NCBI GenBank assembly: GCA_020633955.1
Contig: JACKCP010000011.1
Span: 1-64,000, forward strand
Direction of reading: 5' to 3'
DNA from: Desulfobacteraceae bacterium
Lineage (GTDB): Bacteria; Desulfobacterota; Desulfobacteria; Desulfobacterales; JACKCP01
Length of the DNA: 64,000 nt
Both the position numbers and the translations under genes were made by a program. Shown here piece by piece: positions 42,264 to 51,917 of the stretch. The first letter of the stretch is position 1, and each line of letters begins with the position of its first letter. The notes under the pieces are model-generated. The model made no database searches. It worked only from the letters and a program-made list of their open reading frames with translations, and was not told the DNA's origin.

Positions 42264-43577
42264 TTATTCCCTTAAATACTCAAGCTCTTTTGGCAGAGGA
42301 ACCCCCTTGCCCATGGAATCTTCGCCATAATTAACGCCCGCAAGTATTTCAAGGTCGCTCAAGGCTCTTATATCTCCGACAAAGGTAACATTTTTAATAT
42401 TTTCCTTTTGAATTTTTCCACCTGCCCACTGTATATCCAGAACACTGCTTGCATCAAATTTTGAATCCCCCACATGCAGCTCAACCTCACCTCCATAATG
42501 CTGAACCACCTTGGCTACCATGAGACTTGGCCTGCTGTGAAAACCAAGCTTCTGAGGGATTCCAACAGTTATTTTCCCTCTCTCCATATTTGCATTTAAA
42601 AGGGTCTCCGCAATATCTTTTCCAGCAGAAAGAAAATAATTGGCATAATATAATGCGTAATTTATTGTTCTGTCTAAAAGGAATTTTTTATCTACAATAA
42701 TTGACAGCTGCTCCATTACTTTTTTATATGTGTCTTTATAGCCTCTGTCCTGGAGATGACGTTCATAGTAATGCAGAAGTCTTTCCATTATCTGGAGAAG
42801 ATGGAGACAAACAGAAATATGAGCTCTAAGCCTGATTATATCTCCACTGTCTCCTTTATAGCCTCCATGTGCTACATAGGAATCATATGAAGACTGGAGA
42901 TTATGAACCAGAATATTATATCTGCTGATTTCAGCCTCACTTACCTTTTCAGGAATGAGTTTTAAAATATCTTCAATTGTATAAGGAGCATAAAAACCAA
43001 AAAGCTGATCAAATTTATCAGCAACAGAAAGGTATTCAGAAGTAATTTTTGCAATATACTTACAATGAATTTCAGGTCTTTCATGCTCATCTATATCAGC
43101 TGGAAGCATTTCTGAAGTAACCACACCCGGAAAATCAGAGGGATCAAAATATTCCAATGGAACAGGAATATTCAATAATCCTGCCTCATCTAAAATAACA
43201 GGAGCAATCCTTTTCAAAATTGTATTGAAATAATCCAGAGTATATGAAGCCTGTGCAGGGAAGGCATCTATATCTCTCAGCTTGTAGTATCCCAGCCTGT
43301 TTATTATATGCTGCTGGACATAGGCCGCAAGACTGATATGCCTTATTGTTGCTGTGAGTTCTCTGTAGTAAAACCACTGCCTGTTGCTTTTTGCTCCATG
43401 AAAATCCAGAAGATCCTCAAGCAGCTGAGAAGTAGCAATGAGTTTTGAGTAAAGTCTTTTGGTAAAAAAAATATCAGGTTCTTTATATTTGCTGATATAA
43501 AGACAGCATTTAAGAAAATCTTCAGAGTAAATCCGGACCTTTTCTTCAAATGTTATTTTGCAATACTTCTGATCCAA
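42264..43577 (-). CDS. Protein of unknown fold with C-terminal HPr-like domain
   Basis: 437 residues. The first ~330 are helical with no match I recognise (QLLEDLLDFHGAKSNRQWFYYRELTATIRH, YLSVADKFDQLFGFYAPYT). The last ~95 form an HPr domain: KITVGIPQKLGFHSRPSLMVAK places His347 where HPr is phosphorylated (GLHARPA consensus), and Ser378 matches the HPr regulatory serine position. No PTS enzyme I, EIIA or HPr kinase gene is seen in the window. The domain may sense phosphoryl state or have a scaffold role. It directly precedes ispD. Start ATG at 43577 is fine. Confidence 0.75.
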   Translation of the reverse strand: MDQKYCKITFEEKVRIYSEDFLKCCLYISKYKEPDIFFTKRLYSKLIATSQLLEDLLDFHGAKSNRQWFYYRELTATIRHISLAAYVQQHIINRLGYYKLRDIDAFPAQASYTLDYFNTILKRIAPVILDEAGLLNIPVPLEYFDPSDFPGVVTSEMLPADIDEHERPEIHCKYIAKITSEYLSVADKFDQLFGFYAPYTIEDILKLIPEKVSEAEISRYNILVHNLQSSYDSYVAHGGYKGDSGDIIRLRAHISVCLHLLQIMERLLHYYERHLQDRGYKDTYKKVMEQLSIIVDKKFLLDRTINYALYYANYFLSAGKDIAETLLNANMERGKITVGIPQKLGFHSRPSLMVAKVVQHYGGEVELHVGDSKFDASSVLDIQWAGGKIQKENIKNVTFVGDIRALSDLEILAGVNYGEDSMGKGVPLPKELEYLRE

Positions 43578-43610
43578 AATCTTTTCCTAATTCCTTCAAT
43601 TATTGATGAG

Positions 43611-43971
<361 letters not shown>

Positions 43972-44009
43972 GATTTCATATAACCAGAATATCTAAAAAA
44001 TATCAAGGA

Positions 44010-44738
44010 TCATATTGGCCTGTCTTCTTCAAGATAAACAATTCTATGACATCTTGGACAATAAATAAGTTCGTTTGCCTTTTTAATTTCAATCAAAACC
44101 TGAGGAGGAATTCTTAAAAAACATCCGTTGCACACCTGATTTGAAACAGGGACTATTGCTACTCCACCAGATTTTTTCAGCGTATCATAATAAATTTCTT
44201 TAATTTTTGGATCAAGATTTTCAGATATTTCATTTTTTTTGGATATTAATTCCGTCTTTTCCCTTGCTTCGTTTTCAGCCTTTTTAAGAACCTCTTCCTT
44301 TTGTGACTCGGTCAATGATTTCAGCTGAAGAATTGAAGCTTCCTTATCCCTGATAACAGAATCAAACTCTTCAATTTCCTCAAGAAGAGTTAACAGGCTT
44401 TCCTGAATTTCATCATTTAATTTTCTTGTTTCATCAACTTCACGCTGAAGAGCTCTGTAGTCCTTTGGATTTGCCAGCTTTTTCAGATGCTGTTCATATT
44501 TTTCTATTCTCTGATTATTTGATTCAAAATCCGACTCGTACATACCATACATTTTCTTTTTTTCCAGACGGGATTCCTTTAAACCATCAAGTTTTTTTTC
44601 CTCATCCAAAAAATTTTGCTCCAGGACAGTGATTTCACCGTCAACTTTTTCAAGAACCTTTTCAAGCTCAATTATTTTTTTGTCATAAGTCTGGAGCTTA
44701 ATCATAAGTTCTCGCTGTTCAAGGACTTTGTTATTCAT
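44010..44738 (-). CDS. Coiled-coil protein with C4 zinc ribbon (DUF164/CT398 family)
   Basis: 242 residues. A long antiparallel coiled coil (about 10-180, rich in LEK/EELE heptads) leads to a C-terminal zinc ribbon: VCNGCFLRIPPQ and YCPRCHRIVYLEED (CxxC...CxxC, about 201-235). The CT398 family binds nucleic-acid-linked or secretion partners; its function is not settled. It stands 18 bases after nif3 and just before rnpB, an order that is common in related genomes by my recollection. Soluble, cytoplasmic. Confidence 0.9.
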   Translation of the reverse strand: MNNKVLEQRELMIKLQTYDKKIIELEKVLEKVDGEITVLEQNFLDEEKKLDGLKESRLEKKKMYGMYESDFESNNQRIEKYEQHLKKLANPKDYRALQREVDETRKLNDEIQESLLTLLEEIEEFDSVIRDKEASILQLKSLTESQKEEVLKKAENEAREKTELISKKNEISENLDPKIKEIYYDTLKKSGGVAIVPVSNQVCNGCFLRIPPQVLIEIKKANELIYCPRCHRIVYLEEDRPI

Positions 44739-44756
44739 AAATCAACCCTTACGATA

Positions 44757-45554
44757 TTAAAAATTTAAAAAAACATCTTTATTGTAAAAAATATCAACTT
44801 CTACAGATAACCCTTTATCTTTAAAAACAAGATCCAGTCTTTCCTTTAAAAGCTCACACACTATTTTTTCTGTTCCGTAGTGGCCTGCATCAATCAGACC
44901 TATGCCAAGCTCAGAAGCCTTTTGTGCATCATGGTATTTAACATCTCCTGTGACAAATATTTTTGCTCCGAGATTAAAGGCCTTTTCCATGAGAGATGTG
45001 CCGCTGCCGGTACAAACACCAATTATACTGGATAAAACATCTGAGTTTCCTGATATTCTTAAATTGTCTATCTCAAGTTTTTTTTTAATCTGAGCAGCAA
45101 AATCAATACAGCAAATCTCTTTTTCCAAATAAGAAATCCTCCCAAGTCCATGTTTATTATTATCTGGATAAGGCAGAATTGGTGTCTTGGATGAAAGTCC
45201 AATCTTTTTAAAAAAATAATCATTCAGGCCGTTACTTGCACTGTCAAGGTTTGTATGTGCGGAATAAACTGCAAGATCATTTGCAACTGCAGTTTTTATT
45301 AATCTCCCTGTGGTCGTGGAAAAATCAACAGACCTTATATTTGAAAAAAAAAGAGGATGATGGGTTATGAGAAGATTTGAACCTTTTGATACACAATTTT
45401 CAACCGCATCCAGATCAGGGTCAAGGGAAATTGTAATTTTTGTTATTTCCTTAAATGGATCTCCAATCTGTAAACCGCAATTATCCCAGGATTCAGCAAG
45501 ATAAGGAGGTGCTATTTCTTCCATTATTGAAATTATTTTATCAAGATTTGCCAT
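44757..45554 (-). CDS. Nif3-like dinuclear metal protein (DUF34 family)
   Basis: 265 residues. The metal site is seen in LLITHHPLFFSNIRS (His-His near 64-65), AVYSAHTNLDSASNGLNDYF, and GLIDAGHYGTEKIVCELL (His and Glu). ESWDNCGLQIGD is the N-terminal signature. Family members were annotated as GTP cyclohydrolase 1 type 2-like, but the role is unproven; metal insertion or chaperone work has been proposed. No inserted PII-like domain, so it is the short form. Upstream lies the CAU tRNA with a terminator between. Confidence 0.9.
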   Translation of the reverse strand: MANLDKIISIMEEIAPPYLAESWDNCGLQIGDPFKEITKITISLDPDLDAVENCVSKGSNLLITHHPLFFSNIRSVDFSTTTGRLIKTAVANDLAVYSAHTNLDSASNGLNDYFFKKIGLSSKTPILPYPDNNKHGLGRISYLEKEICCIDFAAQIKKKLEIDNLRISGNSDVLSSIIGVCTGSGTSLMEKAFNLGAKIFVTGDVKYHDAQKASELGIGLIDAGHYGTEKIVCELLKERLDLVFKDKGLSVEVDIFYNKDVFLNF

Positions 45555-45571
45555 TATCCTACCCCCAAAAT

Positions 45572-45603
45572 AAAAAAAGCGTGGCAGAAATCTGCCACGC
45601 TTT
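45572..45603 (-). terminator. Intrinsic terminator after the CAU tRNA
   Basis: GCGTGGCAGA (45579-45588) pairs with TCTGCCACGC (45591-45600). On the minus strand the hairpin is followed by seven T. It lies 88 bases beyond the tRNA 3' end and upstream of nif3, so the tRNA is likely its own transcription unit. Confidence 0.88.
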
Positions 45604-45690
45604 ATGATTCAGAGAATGTTTGATATTTGTTTTATTTGTTCAGTATCTGAATTTATCAAACCTTTTAAAAACTCCCCTATTTTCAAATTT

Positions 45691-45766
45691 TGGTGGGCCC
45701 ACCTGGGTTCGAACCAGGGACCTATCGGTTATGAGCCGATGGCTCTTCCAGCTGAGCTATGGGCCC
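45691..45766 (-). tRNA. tRNA with CAU anticodon (Met, or lysidine-modified Ile2)
   Basis: The full cloverleaf reads on the minus strand: acceptor GGGCCCA/TGGGCCC, D arm GCTC/GAGC, anticodon stem ATCGG/CCGAT with loop CTCATAA (anticodon CAT), T arm CCTGG-TTCGAAC-CCAGG and an encoded ACCA end; 76 bases. CAU may be elongator Met, initiator Met or Ile2. A paired first base (G1-C72) and the D arm argue against initiator. Loop and stem do not decide between elongator Met and Ile2. Confidence 0.95.
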
Positions 45767-45817
45767 CAAATGAAAACTCTTGTTAAATAGCTTTTAGAGG
45801 CTTTAATGTCAAGAAAA

Positions 45818-47686
45818 TTATTCCCCAATTTCAATAAAACTTTTCAGCTTTTTACTCCTGGTAGGATGTCTTAATTTTCTCAATGCCTTAGCTTCTATCT
45901 GCCTTATTCTTTCTCTTGTAACGGAAAAGTCTTTTCCTACTTCCTCAAGAGTATGATCAGCCTTTTCTCCAATTCCAAATCTCATTCTGAGAACTTTTTC
46001 TTCCCTTGGAGTAAGAGTTGCAAGAACTTTTCTTGTCTGATCCGACAAGTTCATATTGATTGCAGCATCTGAGGGAAGAACAAATTTCTTGTCTTCGATA
46101 AAATCTCCTAAATGACTGTCTTCCTCTTCTCCTATAGGAGTTTCAAGAGAAATAGGCTCTCTTGCAATTTTCAATACCTTTCTCACCTTGTCAACCGGGA
46201 TTTCCATTTTTTCGGCTATTTCGTCAGGAGTAGGTTCTCTTCCAAGTTCCTGAACAAGATACCTTGAGGTTCTTATAAGCTTGTTTATGGTTTCTATCAT
46301 ATGAACTGGAATTCTTATGGTTCTGGCCTGGTCTGCAATAGCTCTTGTTATTGCCTGTCTTATCCACCAGGTTGCATAGGTGCTGAATTTGTATCCCCTT
46401 CTGTATTCAAACTTGTCAACAGCCTTCATAAGACCGATATTGCCTTCCTGGATAAGATCCAAAAACTGAAGACCTCTGTTTGTATATTTTTTTGCAATAC
46501 TTACCACAAGCCTTAAGTTTGCTCTCACAAGTTCGCTTTTTGCATTCCTTGCAACGCTTCGTCCAGAATCGACTTCAGCAAGAACTTTTTTCAGCTGTCT
46601 TGAACTTGCCTTAATTCTAAATTCTCTGAGATTAATTCCTTCCTGAAGTAAAACACAATCTTTATAAAGCATTACAAGCTCATCTTCCGAGAATCTGCTC
46701 CTGTTCTTGCCCCAGTTGAAAAACTCCTTTTCACCCTTTTCAATAATTTCCCTGAAGTCTGTAATATTTGCTCCAAAAACTCCGGCGCAGTCACTTAAAA
46801 CCTGATTCATTGTTTCATACCAGGTAATCTGATGTCTTATGCTGTTCTCAATTTTATCAAGTATTGAACTTTCAAGTCTCCAGTCTTTTACCAGCTCATA
46901 TATTTTTTCATTTCTTCTTGATATATTTCTGCGTATTTTCTTTTTTTCGTCCCTGTCAAGTCCTTCTTCAAAAAGAGATTCCTTGAGCTTTTCATTTTCA
47001 TCATAAATAACCAGAACATCATCAATAACAGATATAAATGAAGATATGTTTTCATTTTCTTCTCCTTCAACATCGCCCTCATCTATATCCCTTAATATAT
47101 TTTTTGCTCTAAGCTCACCGCTTTTTACTCTTTTTGCATATGACAAAAGCATGTCAATACCAATGGTTGTGGCAAGCATGGCTTTTAAAACTTCACATTC
47201 ACCATTTTCAATTTTTTTGGCAATTTCAATTTCACCTTCACGGCTTAAAAGAGTAACAAGCCCCATTTCCTTTAGATACATTTTTACAGGGTCTGTAACG
47301 GCTCCAAAATCAGTATCAGTATCTTCGGGATCAAAATTTGCTCTGGCAATTTTAAGGGCATTTGCAGATTTTTTTGTCTGTTCGTCATCTGAATCATCTT
47401 CAGAACTGTCACATCCCTCAAAGGAAAGAGAGTCTATATCAGCCTCTCTTGCATTATCATCATCGTCATCGTCTTCATCTTTTTTTTCAACTATATCAAT
47501 ACCCAGATCGGAAAATGTCTGGAGCACAGATTCCATCTGCTCAGGAGAGACAAGATCTTCAGGAAGAATTTCGTATATATCATCATAGGTTAAAAAACCC
47601 TTATCTCTCCCTTTGGATATAAGCTCTCTGAGCTCCTGCTTCTTATCTTTTTTAGATAACTTTGATTCATTATTTTTCTGGGTCAT
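45818..47686 (-). CDS. rpoD: Primary RNA polymerase sigma factor RpoD (sigma70)
   Basis: 622 residues. Region 1.1 is at the N-terminus (about 8-60), followed by an acidic stretch (EKKDEDDDDDD) and a second acidic linker. Region 2 has LRLVVSIAKKYTNRGLQFLDLIQEGN, FSTYATWWIRQAI and TRAIADQARTIRIP for -10 recognition. Region 3 (ELGREPTPDEIAEKMEIP) and region 4 (EVGKDFSVTRERIRQIEAKAL) for -35 recognition are complete. The non-conserved insert between 1.2 and 2.1 (about 200-330) marks the sigma70/RpoD branch of proteobacteria. It follows dnaG by 100 bases, as in the classic macromolecular-synthesis operon, without rpsU. Confidence 0.97.
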   Translation of the reverse strand: MTQKNNESKLSKKDKKQELRELISKGRDKGFLTYDDIYEILPEDLVSPEQMESVLQTFSDLGIDIVEKKDEDDDDDDNAREADIDSLSFEGCDSSEDDSDDEQTKKSANALKIARANFDPEDTDTDFGAVTDPVKMYLKEMGLVTLLSREGEIEIAKKIENGECEVLKAMLATTIGIDMLLSYAKRVKSGELRAKNILRDIDEGDVEGEENENISSFISVIDDVLVIYDENEKLKESLFEEGLDRDEKKKIRRNISRRNEKIYELVKDWRLESSILDKIENSIRHQITWYETMNQVLSDCAGVFGANITDFREIIEKGEKEFFNWGKNRSRFSEDELVMLYKDCVLLQEGINLREFRIKASSRQLKKVLAEVDSGRSVARNAKSELVRANLRLVVSIAKKYTNRGLQFLDLIQEGNIGLMKAVDKFEYRRGYKFSTYATWWIRQAITRAIADQARTIRIPVHMIETINKLIRTSRYLVQELGREPTPDEIAEKMEIPVDKVRKVLKIAREPISLETPIGEEEDSHLGDFIEDKKFVLPSDAAINMNLSDQTRKVLATLTPREEKVLRMRFGIGEKADHTLEEVGKDFSVTRERIRQIEAKALRKLRHPTRSKKLKSFIEIGE

Positions 47687-47786
47687 TTATGTCCTCCTGC
47701 TCACCGTTTACCATAAGCCCGGTTTAAATTGAAAAAAACTCTTTTTTTAAATCAAAAGCTATAGATTTGTCAACAAAATCCAATTT

Positions 47787-49454
47787 TTAATATGAAAGAA
47801 CATGCAAACCAGCTTTTTTTTTCCTGTACGCATTTTCAAACTGCATCACCAATATTTTTGCTGACTTCAAATTCCAACTCCCCTGCTCAATCCTTATTTT
47901 TGCAAACATGGGCTCAATGCCTGAATCAACAGTCAAAACTGAATCACTATTATTATCAGATTCAAGTATTTTAACTACGGATTTTCTTACAGATTCATTT
48001 TCAATCTTATCGGCAATTTTTTTATCAATAAAAATTTTTTTTAACTCAGGAACATCACTTAAAGCAGCCAGAAGGGAAATTTCAATTTTAAAATATTCAG
48101 AATTAATTTTTAAATTAGCAGATAAAGAATTTTTATTATCAATTGAACTTCCGTTTTGACCAAATCTTTCCTGAAGTGCCCTTTCTTCAATATTTAAAAT
48201 CTGTGAAATTCTTTTTACATAAAGATTTTTTGTAACCGCATCATTTATATTATTCATTAAGCTTTCAAGAGCTGTTACAACCTTCACCTTACCCTCAATT
48301 GTATTGCCGTACAGTTTTAAATAATATTTTGTTATAAAATCAACGGCTTCCTGAGCATTTAAGGATTCCTCCCTGAATTTATCCGCCCCAAACGAATTTA
48401 TAAAGTCATCCGGATCCATTCTGTCTGGCAGAATAAAAACAGAAACATCAGCCCCCTCATTTGCAAAAATTTCAATGCTTCTTGCAGCAGCCTTTATACC
48501 TGCTTCATCACCGTCATAAACAAGTACCATTTTCTCAGCATAACCTTTCAGGGTTTTTACATGCATTGAGGTAAGTGAGGTTCCAAGGGTGGCCGCACAA
48601 TTTTTTATCCCCGATTTATAAAGAGCCAAAACATCAAGATACCCTTCAACAATATAAATCAGATTTTCCTTTCTGCAATGCTCCCTGGCCTGATAAAGTC
48701 CGTATAAGGAACTGCTTTTATTATAAACTGGAGTTTCAGGTGAATTAAGATATTTTGGTATTCCGTCTCCAATTATCCTGCCTCCAAACCCGATAATATT
48801 CCCTCGAATGTCAAAAATTGGGAAAACCAGTCTTTCCCTGAATCTGTCATAAAAGCTAGTGCCCGATTTTTTTTTTATGACCAGTCCTGCTTTTTCCTGA
48901 ATTTCAGAAGAAACCCCTTCCTTACAGAGAAAGGCATAAAGATTGTCCCATCCCTCCGGAGCCATGCCTAACATAAAAGTGTCAACAATATCTTTTGGAA
49001 TTTTTCTCTTTTTTAGATACTCACTCCCTTTATTTCCGACAGGAGAATTATTTAAAAGATAATTATAATATTTTGCAGCCTTTTTATTTAAACTTAGTAT
49101 ACTTTCCTTAAGACTTTTAGTTTTTGAATTTGCCGCACTGGAATAATTTTCAGGAATTTTAATATTGTACTGTTCAGCTATTGATCTTGCAGCTTCAGGA
49201 AAGGTAAGGTTTTCATATTTCATAAGAAATGAAAAAATATTTCCACCTTCTCCGCACCCAAAGCAGTAAAACATATTTTTTTCAGGAGATACAGAAAATG
49301 AGGGTGTCTTTTCCGAGTGAAAAGGACAGAGCCCAACAAAATTTCTGCCAGCCTTTTTAAGGTTTATATACTGGGAAATAAAATCAACAATATTTACTGA
49401 ATTTAAAATTTCGGAAATGACAGTTTCAGGAACAAGCAAAACTAAAAACCCCAC
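47787..49454 (-). CDS. dnaG: DNA primase DnaG
   Basis: 555 residues using the GTG at 49454; a TTG five codons later is an alternative, as the conserved part starts at VISEILNSVNIVDFI. The CHC2 zinc ribbon is CPFHSEKTPSFSVSPEKNMFYCFGCGEGG. The TOPRIM catalytic core has LIYIVEGYLDVLALYK and VLVYDGDEAGIKAA, with the acidic metal residues. The C-terminal DnaB-interaction domain is short, so the protein is slightly smaller than E. coli's 581. It makes RNA primers for replication forks. An 8-bp hairpin (49478-49500) lies 23 bases before the start. Confidence 0.95.
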   Translation of the reverse strand: MGFLVLLVPETVISEILNSVNIVDFISQYINLKKAGRNFVGLCPFHSEKTPSFSVSPEKNMFYCFGCGEGGNIFSFLMKYENLTFPEAARSIAEQYNIKIPENYSSAANSKTKSLKESILSLNKKAAKYYNYLLNNSPVGNKGSEYLKKRKIPKDIVDTFMLGMAPEGWDNLYAFLCKEGVSSEIQEKAGLVIKKKSGTSFYDRFRERLVFPIFDIRGNIIGFGGRIIGDGIPKYLNSPETPVYNKSSSLYGLYQAREHCRKENLIYIVEGYLDVLALYKSGIKNCAATLGTSLTSMHVKTLKGYAEKMVLVYDGDEAGIKAAARSIEIFANEGADVSVFILPDRMDPDDFINSFGADKFREESLNAQEAVDFITKYYLKLYGNTIEGKVKVVTALESLMNNINDAVTKNLYVKRISQILNIEERALQERFGQNGSSIDNKNSLSANLKINSEYFKIEISLLAALSDVPELKKIFIDKKIADKIENESVRKSVVKILESDNNSDSVLTVDSGIEPMFAKIRIEQGSWNLKSAKILVMQFENAYRKKKAGLHVLSY

Positions 49455-50013
49455 TTCTTCGGGCGGTTTAAAGATTAAAAGCAGTGTAAAAAACTGCTTT
49501 ACCTAAAATATAATTGAGAAACGAAAACTATTTTTTTGCAAATGCAGACTGTTATTCAACCCTCAAACAAAAACAAATTACCAGGATCAAATTACTGATG
49601 GTGTTAAAAAATGACAAATTATTTTCCACCATCTAAAAATTTTATAAACCTTTTTATATAATTATATTTTACCATAAAAGTCAATTTTAAAAGCTTCCAA
49701 ACATAAATCAAATAAGTTATCAGCACTTATCACAATTAATGGAATTAACTAAACCGTTTTTTCCCTTTCGCAAGTCAGCCTGTAAACTTTCGTCTCACTA
49801 TTTAATATTTTTTAACCAGAACTGAAATCCAATCTCCTTTAAAGCAGATAATTAAATTATCAAAATACTTTTTTACCAAAGTCCTAAACATTCCATAACA
49901 ATAAGCAGGTATCTTTCATCCTTCAGGCACAAGTTATTTTTTTAATAAAATTTGTAAAGAATTAACAAGCCAAAACAAACTTAACAGCCTTTAAAAAGGA
50001 GTGGAGGAGAAAA
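49455..50013. other. AT-rich divergent spacer between dnaG and phosphatase
   Basis: No gene. It contains the small hairpin AAAGCAGT/ACTGCTTT (49478-49500) in the dnaG leader and, near the right end, a weak Pho-box-like pair CTTTCAT-CCTT-CAGGCAC (49913-49930) about 85 bases before the phosphatase ATG. The latter matches 6 and 5 of 7 positions of CTGTCAT and is only suggestive. Confidence 0.4.
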
Positions 50014-51801
50014 ATGAAAAAAAAGTGGAAAAATTTTTCCAGGATAGTGAACATGCTTGTTGCAGCAGGGCTTTTGCTCATTGTAACCGGATGTAACAGC
50101 TCTGACAGCGATGACGACAAAGAACCTGCAGCTGAAGCCAAAAAGAAAAATATTATCCTGATGATAGCTGACGGTTCTCAGCTTGAGCATGAAAAAGCCT
50201 ACAGCCGCTTTGTAAATGGTGACGACATGGCCCTAACAAGCGCTGATTTTCCATATCAGGGATGGAACACATCATGGGATGTCACCACATACGATATGTG
50301 GGCCTGGAATGCGGCACGTCAGGGAATTGATATTGACAATGAAAACTATAATAATGAACAGTGGATCATGGACCCTGGATCTCCAACAAAAGACACATAT
50401 ACCCAGCCTGCACCAAAATTTACAGAAACAGCCATGAATCCAGTTTTTGGCTACAACTCGAGCGTTGGGGGAGTAAAGCCTTTTCCAGTTGATGAAACAA
50501 GTGATATGGCCTCAGAGCGCTACCTTGCCATGCCACCAAAAGACATATACAACGGAAGTGAAAACGCTAAAATTGAAAGAGCCAAAGGCCGTGACTACGG
50601 AAAAAGTTTTGATGAAGGTTCTTCACTCTATCCTGCAACAGACTCTGCTTCTTCAGCAACAGCCATGGCAACAGGAAGAAAAACTGATGCAGGCAATATA
50701 AGCTGGCTTCCTTCTGACCCTGAAAACGGACAGATTAAAACAATTGCAGAACTTGCACGTGAACAAAAAGGCGCAGCAATAGGAATAGTATCTTCTGTTG
50801 AATTTTCCCATGCAACACCTGCATGCTTTGCAAGCCACAATGTCAACAGAAGCAACTACAGTGCAATTGCAACAGAAATACTTACATCTGTAAAACCTGA
50901 TGTTGTAATAGGTTCAGGGCACCCGGACTGTGGTACAACAAAATACACTGGTTCCCAGGAAATTTATGATTCCATGAAAAACGGAACTAACCCTGATTAT
51001 GTATTTGCAGAACATGCTAACGGAGTTGACGGCAATGATTCAATACTTGCAGCAGCCAGTACTGTTGTTGCAAACATTGAAGCTGGTTCAGGAAAAACCA
51101 AGCTTTTTGGACTCTATGGAGCGAAAACAACCCAGAAGACTGCATACAAAAACGGATACGGTGAGCCTGCAGGAACAGAGTACGACGATGTTCATTTCCA
51201 TCCCCCACAGCCAAAAACAGACGGCAGCGGAGAATTTGAACGTATTGAAACAAAAAATCCAACACTTGCCGCAGCAACAGAGGCTGCTTTAAAAGTTTTA
51301 TCAAAAGACAAAGACGGTTTCTTTTTAATGGTTGAAGGCGGAGATATTGACTGGGCAAACCATGCAAATGATTATGAATGGATGCTTGGCGCCTGGTACA
51401 ACTTTGACATGGCATGCAAAAAAGCTGTTGAATTCATAGACCAGCCAGACGATGACATTACCTGGGAAAACACAATGGTTATCATTGCAACAGACCATGG
51501 CAACAACTACATGCGCCTTAAAAAATATTACGGTAAAGGACAAATCCCTCCAGGTGAAGAGCGCCAGCTCTGCCAGTCTGCAAAGCCTGAAACTGTTGGT
51601 ATTAAATTCAGTTCAAATGATCATACAAACGAACTTGTTACTCTTTATGCAAAAGGCGGAAACACAGACCTTCTAAAAAAATACGAAGGAAGCTGGCATG
51701 AAGGCACAAGAATTCTTGACAACACTCATATATTCTTTGCAATGGCTGAATGGCTTGGAGTTGAACCGGGATACTCTCCCATGACGCCTGTTTCCAAATA
51801 A
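50014..51801 (+). CDS. Alkaline phosphatase-family lipoprotein
   Basis: 595 residues. The signal peptide ends in a lipobox LIVTGC (Cys27), so the protein should be anchored to a membrane, with an acidic Ser/Asp linker behind. Metal and nucleophile motifs of the alkaline phosphatase fold: NIILMIADGSQ (Asp53), ATDSASSATAMATG with Ser211 as the phosphate-accepting residue, SSVEFSHATPACFASHN, VEGGDIDWANHAND and IIATDHGNN. Codon use favours C-ending codons and the gene looks less AT-rich than its neighbours, as in a highly expressed gene or a recent arrival. Monocistronic with its own terminator and a GGAGG ribosome site. It likely frees phosphate outside the cytoplasm. Confidence 0.92.
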   Translation: MKKKWKNFSRIVNMLVAAGLLLIVTGCNSSDSDDDKEPAAEAKKKNIILMIADGSQLEHEKAYSRFVNGDDMALTSADFPYQGWNTSWDVTTYDMWAWNAARQGIDIDNENYNNEQWIMDPGSPTKDTYTQPAPKFTETAMNPVFGYNSSVGGVKPFPVDETSDMASERYLAMPPKDIYNGSENAKIERAKGRDYGKSFDEGSSLYPATDSASSATAMATGRKTDAGNISWLPSDPENGQIKTIAELAREQKGAAIGIVSSVEFSHATPACFASHNVNRSNYSAIATEILTSVKPDVVIGSGHPDCGTTKYTGSQEIYDSMKNGTNPDYVFAEHANGVDGNDSILAAASTVVANIEAGSGKTKLFGLYGAKTTQKTAYKNGYGEPAGTEYDDVHFHPPQPKTDGSGEFERIETKNPTLAAATEAALKVLSKDKDGFFLMVEGGDIDWANHANDYEWMLGAWYNFDMACKKAVEFIDQPDDDITWENTMVIIATDHGNNYMRLKKYYGKGQIPPGEERQLCQSAKPETVGIKFSSNDHTNELVTLYAKGGNTDLLKKYEGSWHEGTRILDNTHIFFAMAEWLGVEPGYSPMTPVSK

Positions 51802-51834
51802 TTTGGAAATTATTTGACTTCTGGCTGAATCAAT

Positions 51835-51867
51835 GTCCGGTTTTTTATTAAACCGGACTGTTTTTTT
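51835..51867 (+). terminator. Intrinsic terminator of the phosphatase gene
   Basis: GTCCGGTTT (51835-51843) pairs with AAACCGGAC (51850-51858) around a six-base loop, then TG and seven T (51861-51867). It separates the phosphatase from the SPFH operon that starts 50 bases later. Confidence 0.9.
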
Positions 51868-51917
51868 ATTTTCTCCGGGATCAAGAGTTTTATATTTTTT
51901 AAAAAGAACCAAAAATT

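Noticed and set aside
45604..45786. Plus-strand open frame of 60 codons across the tRNA (LGSNQGPIGYEP...)
   Set aside because: It is the antisense of the CAU tRNA, a well-known spurious ORF pattern.
49478..49500. Hairpin in the dnaG leader as a terminator or attenuator
   Set aside because: The stem is only 8 bp with a weak T stretch and no competing fold was found; kept as a note in the spacer entry only.
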